From contig CM043961.1 of NCBI GenBank assembly GCA_014529385.2, forward strand, positions 14,832,978 through 14,894,977: a stretch of 62,000 bases of DNA. Direction: 5' to 3'. The position numbers and the translations under genes were made by a program. The stretch comes from Adiantum capillus-veneris (taxonomy: Eukaryota; Streptophyta; Polypodiopsida; Polypodiales; Pteridaceae). The stretch's first letter is position 1. Each line of letters begins with the position of its first letter. This document shows, piece after piece, positions 24,441-36,900 of this stretch. The notes beneath the pieces were generated by a model. It was not told where the DNA came from, did no database searches, and worked only from the letters and a program-made list of their open reading frames with translations.

Positions 24441-25123
24441 AAGGTCCACTACTTGTCCAAGCTCATTTCTAGACAACATAGAAAGATGCTAGTTCTACTA
24501 ATTGTCTAATTATAGGCATGGAGAAATGATAGAAGGTTGACCACTTGTCCAACCTATCATCTCTAGTAAGATGGGAGGTTTGGCCTTAAGATTCACCATG
24601 TAACCAACCTATACATCATTGTATTATGAAGAGTAGAAAAGCAAAGCTCCACCACTTGTCCAAGCTAGTTCTAAAATCCACATGGAGATAAGCAAGCTCC
24701 ACCATTTGTAGAATCTCTCTTCCATTAAAACATGAAAAAACTCAGCTATGTTGTATAGGGGGGACTTTTTTGCAAGGTCCACCACTTGTCCAAGCTAGGA
24801 TCCATTAAAACATGGAAATAAACAAAGCTCCACCACTCGTCCAACCTTTAGAGTTGCAAAGTGTATGGGTTGTCTAAACTAGGTATGGGAAAATAATTGA
24901 AGGTCCACCACTTGAAACATGGAGCGAAGCAAGCTCCACCATGTCTCCAATATGCTAGACTCCATTGAAACACCCTAAACCCATGATATTTTGTACATAG
25001 GGGATGTACATTCAAGATCCACCACTTGTCCAACCTAGTATCCCTAGTAGCTTGATAGGCTTGGTCTCAAGATTCACCACTTGTCCACTCTATGTCATTG
25101 TATTAAAAAGGATTGGGTGTTAA
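24441..25123 (-). repeat. Satellite, reverse orientation, segment 1
   Basis: The units now read AAGGTCCACCACTTGTCC, the reverse complement of the first array, so the satellite orientation flips across the gene island. The stretch 24395-24900 closely matches 31801-31966 continued at 49763-50120. It ends in TTAA (25120-25123), the target of the next element. Confidence 0.85.
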
Positions 25124-26459
25124 CACTAGGTTGGTAACCTAACAGGACATAAAAGTGTCCTTTCAGGGTTTTGAAAAAAACCTCCCAAACCATAGTAGAT
25201 CCACTCATTTTGTAAAATCCTTTCATGAGGTTATAGTTCAAGGCCTACTACACATGGAAAAAATAAGAGACTTGTAAAATTTCTCATCTTTTGGTCACAC
25301 CAAGCCTCCAAAGTTGATGGACCAGTACATTTTCATCAAAACAGTCATTTCTTACGTTTTTTTGTATAAAAATAAGATTAGGGATTTTTGTAGGACTTGA
25401 GATAAATTCCCTTGTTAACTTCAATGGGTTGGTGATCAGAACATATGATTGCTTCTCACTCACTATTTTTTGTTTTTCCAAAAGAAATAGGTACAAAAAA
25501 GTTGAATTTTTACCATTCTGCAAACCTATCATCAAAGTTTATATAGCCACGCTGAATACAAATAATATATGCATGTTTTCTTAGTTCCCTATTGTCCTTT
25601 AGGTTCATAAGGAGCCATGGAGCATGTCAAAAGAATAATACATCTCTTACCAAGGGGAATCTTGGGGACAAAGATGAAGTGCTAAATACAGCAAACATGA
25701 AAAAACTGGGTTCAACATTATGAGTTGTAGAATCCCATAGAAACTATTGAATATCTAGCCAAATTTGATCCTTATGACTAGATATAGTTACTACCTACAA
25801 AATGCATATAGTTGTCACAAGAAACTAGCAATATTGAGAAAGCTATACTTGATATACTAGAATGTTTTGTTTTCTTCTATAATAGAAAAAACCAACCATC
25901 GTTGTGTACTATGCAAAATAGGGTATTAGGTCCTCAAAAACTCAAGGAATATTAGCTTTATGTTACAATATGGGACATAGAAAATCAAAACTATATTTGG
26001 ATATCATGAAAGCCACCAAAAAAATCATAGAAGAGCTAAAATTGGCTAAAAAACAGGATTTGACAATTTTTGTAATTTGGTCATAACTTACAACTTTAAC
26101 ATTTATTTCTCCCTAGAAGCATCAGGACATGTTGAGAACTACTAAAGATAGTTCTCTAGCATTATAGAGCTCACAAACATGAATTCTAGAGTGGTATAGT
26201 TGCAAAAAGTTGAAAAAAGCCAAAAACAGGACCCGTTTTTTCACACAGTTTAGGTTGTGAAATGTTGTGCAAGGACAAGGTTAAAGATGGAATTGATATT
26301 CCAAAAAAATGTCAAGTTTTTTTCAGCTCATGAGACAACTTTCTAGATAGATAGCACCTCAAAATCCATTTTGAAACTCTTGTCATAATTCAAGGAAAAT
26401 GGTCACTTAACAGGACATAAAAGTGTCCCAGGACATAAAAGTGTTCCATTACCAACCTA
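25124..26459. mobile_element. TTAA-flanked non-autonomous DNA element, copy 2 (right end lost)
   Basis: Same family as 4338-5676, in the opposite orientation. The left terminus CACTAGGTTGGTAACC follows TTAA at 25120-25123. The other end reads TTACCAACCTA and then passes straight into satellite (taaggttatat) without TAGTG-TTAA. The satellite itself contains CCAACCTATAAGG about 25 bp downstream of the expected junction. A deletion between the two CCAACCTA copies therefore explains the loss. The internal sequence is highly similar to copy 1, including subterminal GGACATAAAAGTGTCC. No transposase is present. Confidence 0.8.
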
Positions 26460-29400
26460 TAAGGTTATATTTTAAATGGTTTTTTTTCTCACAACTTGAA
26501 CTACCCATGATATGTTTTACATGGGAGTTTTGTTTCAATGTCCGCCACTTGTCCAAGCTAACTCTATTGAAACATAGAGAGAACCAAAGGTCCACCACTT
26601 GTCCAAGCTAGGCTATATTGAAACATGGAGAGAAGGATGCTCCACCATTTCTCCAAGATAGGCTTCATTGAAACATGGAGAGAAGCAAGCTCCACCATGT
26701 CTCCAAGCTAGGATCCATTTAAATACCCTAAACCCACGATATTTCGTAGATGAGGGGTTTACATTCAAGGCCCACCACTTGTCTAACCTATTATCCCTAG
26801 TAGCACGAGTGGTTTGGTCTCAAGATACACCACTTGTACACTCTATGTCATTATATTAAGAAGAACTATGTATTAAGGTCCACCACTTGTCCAACCTATA
26901 AGGCTATATCTTAAATGGTATCTTTTCTCACCACTTGAATTGCCCATGATATGTTTTACATGGGGGTTTCATTCCAAGGTCCACCACTTGTCCAAGATAA
27001 CTCTATTCAAACATAGAGAGAAGCAAAGTTCCACCACTTGTCCAAGCTAACTCTATTCAAACATAGAGAGAAGCAAAGGTTCACCACTTGTCAAAGCTAG
27101 GCTCCGTTGAAGCATGGAGAGAAGTAACCTCCATCATTTTTCCAAGATAGGTGCCATTCAAACATGGAAAGAATCAAGATCTACCATGTCTCCAAGATGC
27201 TAGGCTCCATTGAAACACCCTAAAACCATGAAATTTTGTACATGGGGTGTTTACATTCAAGGTCTACCACTTCTCTAACGTATTATACCTAGTAGCATGA
27301 GTGGTTTGGTCTTAAGATTCACCACTTATCCACTCTATGTCATTATATTAAGAATAACTGGGTGTTAAGGTCCACCACTTGTCCAACCTATAAGGGTGTA
27401 TCTTAAATGGTATCCTTCACCACTTGTCAAGGTCCATCACCACTTTTCCAACCTATAAGGCTATATCTTGAATGATATTTTTCCTCATCAATTGTAATTT
27501 CCATGCTATGTTTTACAAAGGGGTTTTGTTCCAAGACCCACCACTTGTCCAAGCTAACTCTATTGAAACATAGAGAGAAGCAAAGGTCCACCACTTGTCC
27601 AAGATAGGCTCCATTGAAACATGGAGAGAAGGATGCTCCACCATTTCTCCAAGAAAGGTTCCATTTAAAAATTGAGAGAAGCAATCTGCACCATGTCTCC
27701 AAGCTAGGCTCCATTGAAATACCCTAAACCCATAATTTTGTACATGAGGGGTTTACATTCAAGGTCCACCACTTGTCCAACCTATTATCCCTAGTAGCAT
27801 GAGTGGTTTGGTCTCAATATTCACCACTTGTACACTCTATGTCATTATATTCAGAAGAACTATGTGTTAAGGTCCACCACTTGTCCAACCTATAAGGTTA
27901 TATTTTAAATGGTATCCTTTCTCACCACTTGAAATGCCCATGATATGTTTTACATGGGGGTTTCATTCCAAGGTCCACCACTTGTTCAAGCTAAATCTAT
28001 TAAAACATATAGAGAAAGGAAGGTCCACCACGTGTCCAAGCTAGGCTCATTGAAACATGGAGAGAAGGAACCTCCACTGTTTCTCCTAGATAGGCTCCAT
28101 TGAAACATGGAGAGAAATAAGCTCCACCATGTCTCCAAGTTGCTAGGCTCCATTGAAATACCCAATACCCATATTATTTTGTACATGGGGGGTTTACATT
28201 CAAGGTTCACCACTTGTCCAACCTATTATCCCTAGTAGGTTTGGTCTCATGATTCACCACTTGTCCACTCTATGTCATTATATTAAGAGGAATTGGGTGT
28301 TAAGGTCCACCACTTGTCCAACCTATAATGTTATAGCTTGAATGGTATTTTTTCTCACCACTTGTAATGCCCATGACATGATTTACATGGGGGTTTTTTT
28401 CCAAGGTCCACCACTTGTCCAAGCTAAATCTATTGAAACATAGAGAGAAACAAAGGTCCACCACTTTTCCAAGCTAGGATGCATTGAAACATGGACCTTA
28501 ATACCAAATTATTTCTAATAGCATGAGGGATATTTATTACATGGGGGGGTTTACATTCAAGGTCCACCACTTGTCCAACCTATTTTCCCTAGTAGGTTTG
28601 GTCCCAAGTTCACCACTTATCCACTCTATGTCATTATATTAAGAATAATTGGGTATTAAGGTCCACCACTTATCCAACCTATAAGGTTATATATTGAATG
28701 TTATTTTTTCTCACCACTTGTAATGGCCATGATATGTTTTACATGGGGGTTTTGTTCCAAGGTCCACCACTTTTCCAAGATAACTCTATTCAAACATAGA
28801 GAGAAACAAAGGTCCACCACTTGTCCAAGCTAGGATCCATTGAAACATGGAGAGAATGATGCTCCATCATTTATCCAAGATAGGCTGCATTGAAACATGG
28901 AGAGAAGCAAGCTTTACCATGTTTCCAAGCTAGGCTCCATTGAAACACTCTAGGGGGTTTTATTTCAAGGCCCACCACTTGTTTAACCAATTATCCCTAG
29001 TAGCATGAGTGGTTTGGTTTCAAGATTCACCACTTGTATACTCTATGTCATTATATTAAGAAGAACAATGTGTTAAGGTCCACCACTTGTCCAAACTATA
29101 AGGTTATATCTTAAATGGTATCCTTTCTGGCCACTTGAAATGCCCATGATATGTTTTACATGGGAGTTTCATTCCAAGATCCACCACTTGTGCAAGCTAA
29201 CCATATTCAAACATGGAGAGAAACAAAGGTCCATGACTTGTCCAAGCTAGGCTCCATTGAAACATGGAGAGAAAGAACCTCCACCATTTCTCCTAGATAG
29301 GCTCCATTAAAACATGAAGAGAAGTAAGTTCCACCATGTCTCCAAGATGCTAGGCTCCATTGAAATACGCAAAACCCATGATGTTTTGTACATGGGGGAT

Positions 29401-29890
29401 TTACATTCAAGTTCAACCATTTGTCCAACCTATTTTCCCTAGTAGGTTTGGTCTCACGATTCACCACTTTTCCACTCTATGTCATTATAATAAGAGGAAT
29501 TGGGTACTAAGGTCCACCACTTGTCCAGCCTATAAGGTTATACCTTGAATGGTATTTTTTCTCACCACTTGTAATGCCCATGACATGCTTTACATGGGGA
29601 TTTTGTTCCAAGGTCCACCACTTGTCCAAGCTAGGCTCCATTGAAACATGGAGAGAATGATGCTCCACCATTTATCCAAGATAGACTCCATTGAAACATG
29701 GAGAGAAGTAAGCTCCACCATGTCTCCAAGATGCTAGAGTCCATTGAAATACCCAAAACCCCTGATACTTTGTACATGGGGGGTTTACATTCAAGGTCCA
29801 CCACTTGTCCAACCTATTATCCCTAGTAGCATGAGTGGTTTGGTATCAGGACTCACCACTTGTCCACTCTATATCATTATATTAAGAAAA
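26460..29890 (-). repeat. Satellite, reverse orientation, segment 2
   Basis: About 3.4 kb of the same satellite in reverse orientation, with monomers marked by CACTCTATGTCATTATATTAAGA-type landmarks roughly every 350-500 bp. It is more diverged and less regular than the array at 7.4-15.7 kb. Open frames on either strand are by-products of the repeat. Confidence 0.9.
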
Positions 29891-30232
29891 AATGGGTTTT
29901 CATATCTAAATGGATCTTTTCTTTGATAAGGGGTAGACCTTGAGACCTAAATACCCATTCTACTAGACCATTGGTTAATCCTTATGCACTGCAAGCATAC
30001 CTTTAACAACAAGTAGTAGCTATTAGTTGACTTAAGTCTAGTTGAACTCCATGGTATTGAGACTAAGAGAGAGTATAGCATAAAAAAGAGTGAGGATTTT
30101 AATTTGACTTTCTTTCTATTAATGAGTAGATCATAGATGGATTTTGGTATCTAATAAAACCTTAGGGTAGAAAATGTAAAACTGATGTCTATTGTTGTGT
30201 TTGCATTAAGTGTTCTTGTTCTTTAATTTCAG
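29891..30232 (+). other. AT-rich spacer ending in acceptor-like TTTAATTTCAG
   Basis: Unique sequence with no gene seen. It ends with GTTCTTGTTCTTTAATTTCAG at 30232, a strong plant 3' splice-site consensus, directly before the second FCP1-like frame. Confidence 0.45.
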
Positions 30233-30997
30233 AATCATTATAGAAAAATGGATTGGCTATATGCTGGCATAAATTGAAGAAAACTATTGAATTACCCATC
30301 CGACCTCCTCCAAGACCTTGTCCAAGGAATGAATCACCTCCTTATCACCTACCACTTGCTTTCAAGGACATCAAAAGAGTACTTATCTTGGATCTAGAGG
30401 GGTTACTTCTCAAGACAATTGAAATGAAACATGGAGATTCTATGTCATCTTGGGCTCAACACATGCGACTTGTGGAGGATAAAGATGAAGTTTATCATGT
30501 GCTGCGACCAGACGCACAAAGTTTTTTGGATTTTTGTGCTGAATACTTTGAGCTATGGATATGGAGTTGCTATAACTTAACAAGGGTGCAACGCATCACA
30601 CAAAAATGTTTCCCTGAGCAGTATACCAAGTTCAAGGTGTTTATGAGTAACAAAAATTGCCAAAATCCAAATATCATGTTAGGATTTACAAGGGTTTATC
30701 ACAAAAATGAGTGATATTTGGAAGATATTTGAGGATTTGGATGCAAACAATACCTTAATTTTTGATGACACTCCATATAGGGTGATGTGGAACATGCTAG
30801 GGACATATCTTATATTTCCAAAGATGTGGAGGCAAACTTCCGAGCAACTTCAAAACTTCTTGCAGAGAACCATAATTCCATGGTTGGTAGGATGGTTGTA
30901 TGCAAGAGACAAGAGACTCTATACATACAACACAATTGTAAATCAGTATAGTGATTTTGAGACAAATTATGTCCTTGGTGTGTACTTGTCAACATGA
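30233..30997 (+). pseudogene. Second FCP1/NIF phosphatase-like copy, frameshifted and truncated
   Basis: The coding region reads in one frame to about 30714 and resumes in another from about 30707 to 30997. A TAG sits in frame at 30241, near the acceptor-like AG at 30232. Motif I is LILDLEGLLLK (family DxDx; the second Asp is replaced by Glu). Motif II is WIWSCYN, and motif IV is LIFDDTPYR in the second frame. A Pro-rich lead (PPPRPCPRNESPP) precedes motif I. It resembles the gene at 22253-23449 only distantly and lacks its long C-terminal tail. The frame change could hide an unseen intron, but no clear splice sites mark it. I read it as a decaying paralogue. Confidence 0.6.
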
Positions 30998-31961
30998 AAG
31001 CATTGAATAAATATGGCCATAAGATGATTTTTTTATTCTAGTGTGTATCTTTCAACATTTGTATAATTTGATATAGTCTTTAAAAAAAAAAAAACAAAGG
31101 TGTGTCAATTTTATGAACACTTGAATGGAGTGCACCCTACTCTAAGGGGACTTCAATAGACTATTGGAGTGCATCCTATTGTAAGGGGACTCTGATGTAT
31201 TGCTAGAGTGCACCCAATTTTTTGGGACTCATTTTTTATTTGATTGGGGCCTATGTTGGGTCATATAGTAAAAGAAATTCATTTTTTTTCAATTCATATC
31301 GAGGTTGCATTTATTTGTAACTATGAGAGAATTGATGTTTGATGTCAAAATAAAACTTGTAAGTGTGGATCAGAGAATTCATGGACTTTAAATATGTGAG
31401 AGGGATCTTTTCTTGGGCACAAATGTTTGCTTCAAGAATTTTGTCATTACATACTTTATGTGAAAGAGTTTTAAAACCTAAAAGACTTTGAAAACAAAAC
31501 TATGGAATCTAAGTGCATGTATTCCTGAATGGCTTGAAAGTTGATGTATACATGCATGTCGCCTTGATGAAGATTTAGATCTGACAAGATGCAAAGCTAG
31601 AATTCTTGGACGTTACCTTTGTCAATTTGGTAATAACATATTTAACTGTCTTTTCTTATGGGTGGAAAATATATTATTATGTGCATTTGGAACCTAATTG
31701 CTTGACCTTCAAACCAAGATTCCTATGTTATTTTTTCATATACTTTTTTGTAATGAATTAAGATTGTGGATACAAGGTCCACCACTTGTTCAAGCTAGAT
31801 CTAAGAAAGTATATATACTGAGTCTTCAAACTAGTAAACCAAGGGAAGAGAGAAGCAGGGTCCATCACTTGTCCAAGCTCATCTCTAGACAACAAAGAGA
31901 GATATTAGGTCCACTAATTGTCCAATATAGTCATGGAGAAATGATAGAAGGTTGATCCACT
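30998..31961. other. Spacer with a ~38 bp tandem repeat and decayed satellite
   Basis: An A-run occupies 31081-31094. Three imperfect ~38 bp units start with GAGTGCACCC-like sequence at about 31128, 31166 and 31205. From about 31770 reverse-orientation satellite returns. 31801-31966 closely matches 24395-24550 and continues beyond the LTR element at 49763. No gene is seen. Confidence 0.5.
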
Positions 31962-31966
31962 TGTCC

Positions 31967-33496
31967 TATTATAATAATCAATATATAATTCTCCTAAATG
32001 ATTTTCTCATATTAAACTGATCATTTAATGTGGGAAAGTGCCAGGGGAGAAAAAGCTAGAATATTGGTTAAGCTAGCAGACCGGCCACAGTAGGGATCCA
32101 AAGGAGGGAAAATAGGGATCCAAAGGGGGGGCCATCTGCAAAAGAGCCATGTGCAACAATGGGCTAAAAAGACCCTAAGGTTCAGCCCATTAAGACTTCC
32201 AAAATTCAAAGGTTGTGTCCAAAGGGTTAAAGCTTAGGGGGAATTGGATGCTTTGTGTGCTCTCCAAAGTCAATGCACATCCCTACATGGGAGGGGCGAA
32301 CCCTTCTTCTAGGGGATGAGAGAGAAAGCCACACACACACACACACAAGCCCCTTTACACAAAGGGAATTAGGGACACATGTCAGCTCCCTAGCCCAGAT
32401 TCCCACAAGTTGTGCCCAATTCCTATTGGATGGCCCTTGAAGTGGACCAATGAGAATTAAGCTATAGTAAATCTAGTTTAATTAATTTAAAAACATTTAA
32501 TAAAAGAAACCAATAAGAATTAAGTCTCCTAGAAGACTATTGGGCAGTCTCCCAAAGGGTCCAATGAGCATTCAGGAGCCCCATGGCTTGCCTGATTCCT
32601 ATTGGCCAGGAGGCAAAGGGGTCCAATGAGAGTTTAGTTTAATTATTTAATTACCTCAAGCTCTCACAAAAGGGGAAAGGGGGACACATGTCAGAAGGCT
32701 ATCACTTATGCTGCTTAATTGTAATTGGCTTGACTTGGGGAGGGCCAATGAGAGAAGGGGATGATTTTTGCTTGGAATTAACACACACACACTCACACAA
32801 TCTCATGTGTGAAGAAAGAGAAGACTATCTCTTCCCAAGCTTTAATGGAAAACTCATCACCTACTCCAAGGTTGTGAGATAGAAGCCTACATCAATACTC
32901 TCTTGGCATGTGGATGCAAATCCAACCAAGAGCCAAGCTTCAATGCATACTCATCTCCTCTACCAAGCTAATTACTAAGCTAAGCTATACTAATATGAGT
33001 GATTATGTGAGGAGATGTACATCTTTCTCGTAAGATATTCCTTCTTCCTCTCAATCTACTCTCATACCCTGCTAGCTCTCACCATCTTCGAAGGTGTGTG
33101 AGGTCTTGGGTCTGAGATCGGGGATGATTCAAGTTGTGTTTGTTAAGTGTTTTGCTTAGTGCATGAAGCTTCCATCTTCATTGCACTAGCTAGTCTTGAA
33201 GGAATACAAAGAATTGTATTGTACAATGTCTCTCTTGATGGGAGAAACCATAATACAAAGCCTTTTGGAGGGGGGACCGGCTCCATGCAAATCCGGTCCT
33301 CAACTATTGTCAATAGCTTCATTTCTCTCTCTTTTGAAAGTATTGTTGCTGCTATCTAACTAGGTGTTATGCTTTTTGTTGCTCTCTCCACCCAAGCACT
33401 CTTGTAATTCTCATTAGGAATCTATTCTAATGAAATGCCCACTATGTTCATGCTAATTTCTGCTACACATAAGTTATTAGGCCATTAAATGTTACA
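31967..33496 (+). repeat. 5' LTR of the chromovirus (1530 bp)
   Basis: It aligns with 48170-49762 over its whole length. The canonical TG start is mutated here (TATTATAATAATC against TGTCATAATAATC in the 3' LTR). It ends TTACA. It contains an (AC)n tract near 32330, shorter than that in the 3' LTR, and a transcribed leader-like second half. About 60 bp near 48990 in the 3' LTR are missing here. Confidence 0.9.
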
Positions 33497-33497
33497 T

Positions 33498-33515
33498 TGG
33501 TATCAAAGCACAAGG
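33498..33515 (+). other. Primer binding site, tRNA-iMet type
   Basis: TGGTATCAAAGCACAAGG begins one base after the 5' LTR. TGGTATCA…GC is the standard plant initiator-Met primer-site start; one or more mismatches follow. Confidence 0.7.
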
Positions 33516-33913
33516 TTTCTCTTTTCTTGCTCAAGAAGGGAGGTCCTCAAGCTAGCTACAAATGGTTGGTATTATTAATTGCCTGTGAGTAAGTAGAATA
33601 GGGATTTTTCAGCCTTGCAGTGCGCCTGCCTTTGTGCAGTTAACGGGGCATCAGCGTCGAGAGCTATGGTCTTAATAGTGGAGTCCTACGGGGCTTGCCT
33701 ACGGCTTAACCACTATTGAGCTATTAGAAGCTTGACAGGAGCCGGTGCTATTTTGGTGTTGAAGGACCCTCTCTTCTATTCCATGCAATTAATGGTATTC
33801 GAGCCGCGGGTACAGTAGCATGAGTGCTTTTTCTAAAGGGGTAAAGAGGAGTAGCAACTAGGGCTTGAAGTGCCAAAGTACACCTAAAAATTTTACACCT
33901 AAAAGTTGTTAGA
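33516..33913 (+). other. Chromovirus leader
   Basis: Non-coding leader between primer site and gag ATG. An inverted repeat AATAGTGG (33674-33681) / CCACTATT (33710-33717) could form a stem with a GC-rich loop. No other feature is seen. Confidence 0.4.
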
Positions 33914-36900
33914 ATGGCTGACAATAGTAAAGAGAGTGAAATTAATGTTGATAACTTTGATTTTGCTCATGAGCAAGCTACTAATGATGCTTCAATGCTT
34001 GTTAACTATCTTGTTTCTAGGCTTCAACAATCCATGGGCAATCCATCTCTCCAAAGTGAAGTGCAACGGCAGCTCCGTGCTCACGGGATTCTCCAAGCTC
34101 ATCACCATGACGAGAGAACACCTAGGAAGCCTCCTTGTGAGACTACCAAAAGAGGTCTCTCTCCGATTCCGGAAGAAGAAGAGAATCCATACGAAGGGCT
34201 CAAGAATTTACTTCTTGATGATGCATCTCCTTCCCAAAGGAGAACTCAAGAGCCTCCACCGAAGGAACGAGAAAGAAGCGAGTCTCCTGCCACCTCGGCG
34301 GAGATGGCTCCATGAAGACGGCGGGCTAAACGCTCTCCATCACCACCAAAGCGGAGAACACCATCGTATTCTTCTCCTCACCACAATTCAAAGAGGGGTG
34401 ATAAAAAGCAAGAGAAGAAAAAGGCGAGAAAGAGGACACCCTCTTCTCCATCTTCTTCATCCTCTTTCTCTTATGAAAGCTATGGTGAAGACGACAAAGA
34501 TCAAGACAAGAAAAAGGCGAGAAAGAGGTCACCCTCTTCTCCACCTTCTTCAAATTCTTCACCTTCTGAAGAAAGTGATGGTGCAACCTTTGAACCATCA
34601 AAAAGAAGAGGCCATAGGAAATCCTATGCCGCATGGAAGAGGTCGTCCAAGCTGAATAAATTCAAAGAGGGAGGGAAGAGCATCTCTTTCCTTACCTATG
34701 ATGGTACCTTTGGTGCTACGGACAAAGTCTTGGCCTTTCTCTAGCAATTCGATGCGGCGTTTGGAGATGAGGGCTTCACGGAGTCCTCTAAGCTACGCCA
34801 TGTAGCTATGCACTTTCAAAAGTCCGCCAGACAATGGTGGTCTAGCCTACGAGCCAACGGTGAATCTCCACGAACATGGAAGGCTTTAAGAGCTTCCATT
34901 ATGAAGCAGTTTTTGGCCACCGATGCCAAAGACAAAGTACTCACCGAATGGCGAAGCTTAAAGCTCTCTCCCAATGAATCCATCCACAAATATGTAGACA
35001 AGTTTTGGGACTTACAACTCAAAGCCACTGTCTTCAAAAAGTTGGATTTTAGAGAGCAAAAGCAACAGTTTTGTGCGGGCTTAACCAAAGAAATGGCGGA
35101 GTATGTCAACTCCCAAAGGCCACGTACCATATCGGCGGTAATACACCATACTATGGTGGCCTCTAGAATCAATTTCCAAATGGGGGTTAAAAGAAATAAT
35201 AAGCCCCCGGAAAACAAGGGTTCCAATGAGCCTAAGGGGAAGGACAATGTCCAAAAGTCTCCTAAGGGCAACTCCAACAAAGCTAAAGAGAAGGGAGTTT
35301 ACAAAGGTAAGAACAAACTCTCTCCTGAAGATCTTGAGCGTTATCGCAAGGATAACCGGTGTTTCAAGTGCGGCGAACAAGGGCATGCGTACCGCGCTTG
35401 TCCCCAAAAGAACAACCGCCAAGATCCTATTAGAGCTTCCTTGGTTGAAATCCAAGAGGAGGAGACTCACCAAACAACTCACAAAGGATATCCTCTATGC
35501 CATGCTTGGGGAAAGGTAAGAGAACATGATGCTTTTATTCTCTTTGACCCTGGTTCTACTCACAATTTTATATCTATAGAGTTGGCCACCAAGCTAGGCA
35601 TACAATCCTACGAGATGGGAGATATCCTACCCGCAGACAGTGCCTTCAAGGGGCAAGAAGCTTCAGTCACTCCCTTAATCGGGAAATTGAGGCTTCATGT
35701 CCAAGGCTATGTGGACAAAGAGGACTTCTTTATCTCTCCTCTCAAGCATGAGGATGTAATCCTAGGGGCACCATGGTTTGACCGCCATGCTGCCGATGTT
35801 AAATTTCCTGAAAGGAGAATCTCCTTTAAGTTCAGGGAAAAAGACATGTATATAGATGCTAAGGAAATGGGTAACACCATCCCCATTGTACATACACCAG
35901 CTTTCAACAAGTCAATAAAGAGCTCTATTTCCGTGTACATGATTTTTGTTAAAGATTCTAAAAATGAACCTAATGCTTTAGCAAAAGAAAATAAAAGCAA
36001 CCAAAAGGAATTAGAGTTACCCAATTTTCTCAAGGGGTTTAAAGATGTTTTTATTGACGACATCCCTTGTGAGCTACCTCCTAAACGAGGTAATGATGAC
36101 CATGCAATTGAACTTCTTCCAGGAAGTTCACCGCCTAACAAACCTCCTTATAGAGTTTCTCAAGCTCAACAAGAGGAGATTATGCGGCAAGTGCATGAGT
36201 TAGTTGAGAAAGGCATGGTTAGGCCTAGCTCATCTCCATTTTTCTCACCTATGCTATTAGTGAAAAAGAAAGATGGCACATATCGTATGTGTGTCGACTA
36301 TAGAGCACTAAATAGGATCACTATCAAGAATAGGTTTCCCGTTCCACGGGTAGAAGACCTATTTGATAAGCTACAAGGATCGACCTACTTCAGTAGGATT
36401 GACCTAAAAAGTGGCTATCATCAAATAAGGATAGTTGATCAAGACATTGTAAAGACCACATTTCGTACTACATTTGGTCTTTACGAATACATTGTCATGC
36501 CTTTTGGCCTGACCAATGCATCAGCCACATTCAACCGCTTGATGGAGAAGCTGTTTAGGCCTCATCGAACCTTCACTGGAGTTTTCTTTGATGATATTAT
36601 CATCTACTCTAATTCATTGGAGGAACACAAGCAACATCTCCAGGTAATATTTCAAGTTTTAAGAGAGAATAAACTTTATGTTAATCGAAAGAAAAGTGAA
36701 TTTTTCTTGCAAGAGATTCAGTATTTAGGTCACATTATCTCTCAAGATGGCATCCAAATGGATTCATCCAAGTTAGAGGTAATAAAAGGATGGCCTAAAC
36801 CAAGGAATCTTCATGAACTAAGAAGCTTTATAGGTATGTGTGCATACTATAGACGCTTCATAGAAAAGTTCTCACAAATTGCGGGACCATTACATGACCT

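Noticed and set aside
15811-30997. Island as an integrated giant virus fragment
   Set aside because: SET and FCP1-like genes occur in large DNA viruses, but the ParB-like gene has a plant-type intron, satellite lies between the genes, and no capsid, packaging ATPase or polymerase gene is seen. Kept only as a remote option.
34326-35482. Several minus-strand frames over the chromovirus gag
   Set aside because: They are shadows of the plus-strand gag-pol frame, with no domains of their own.
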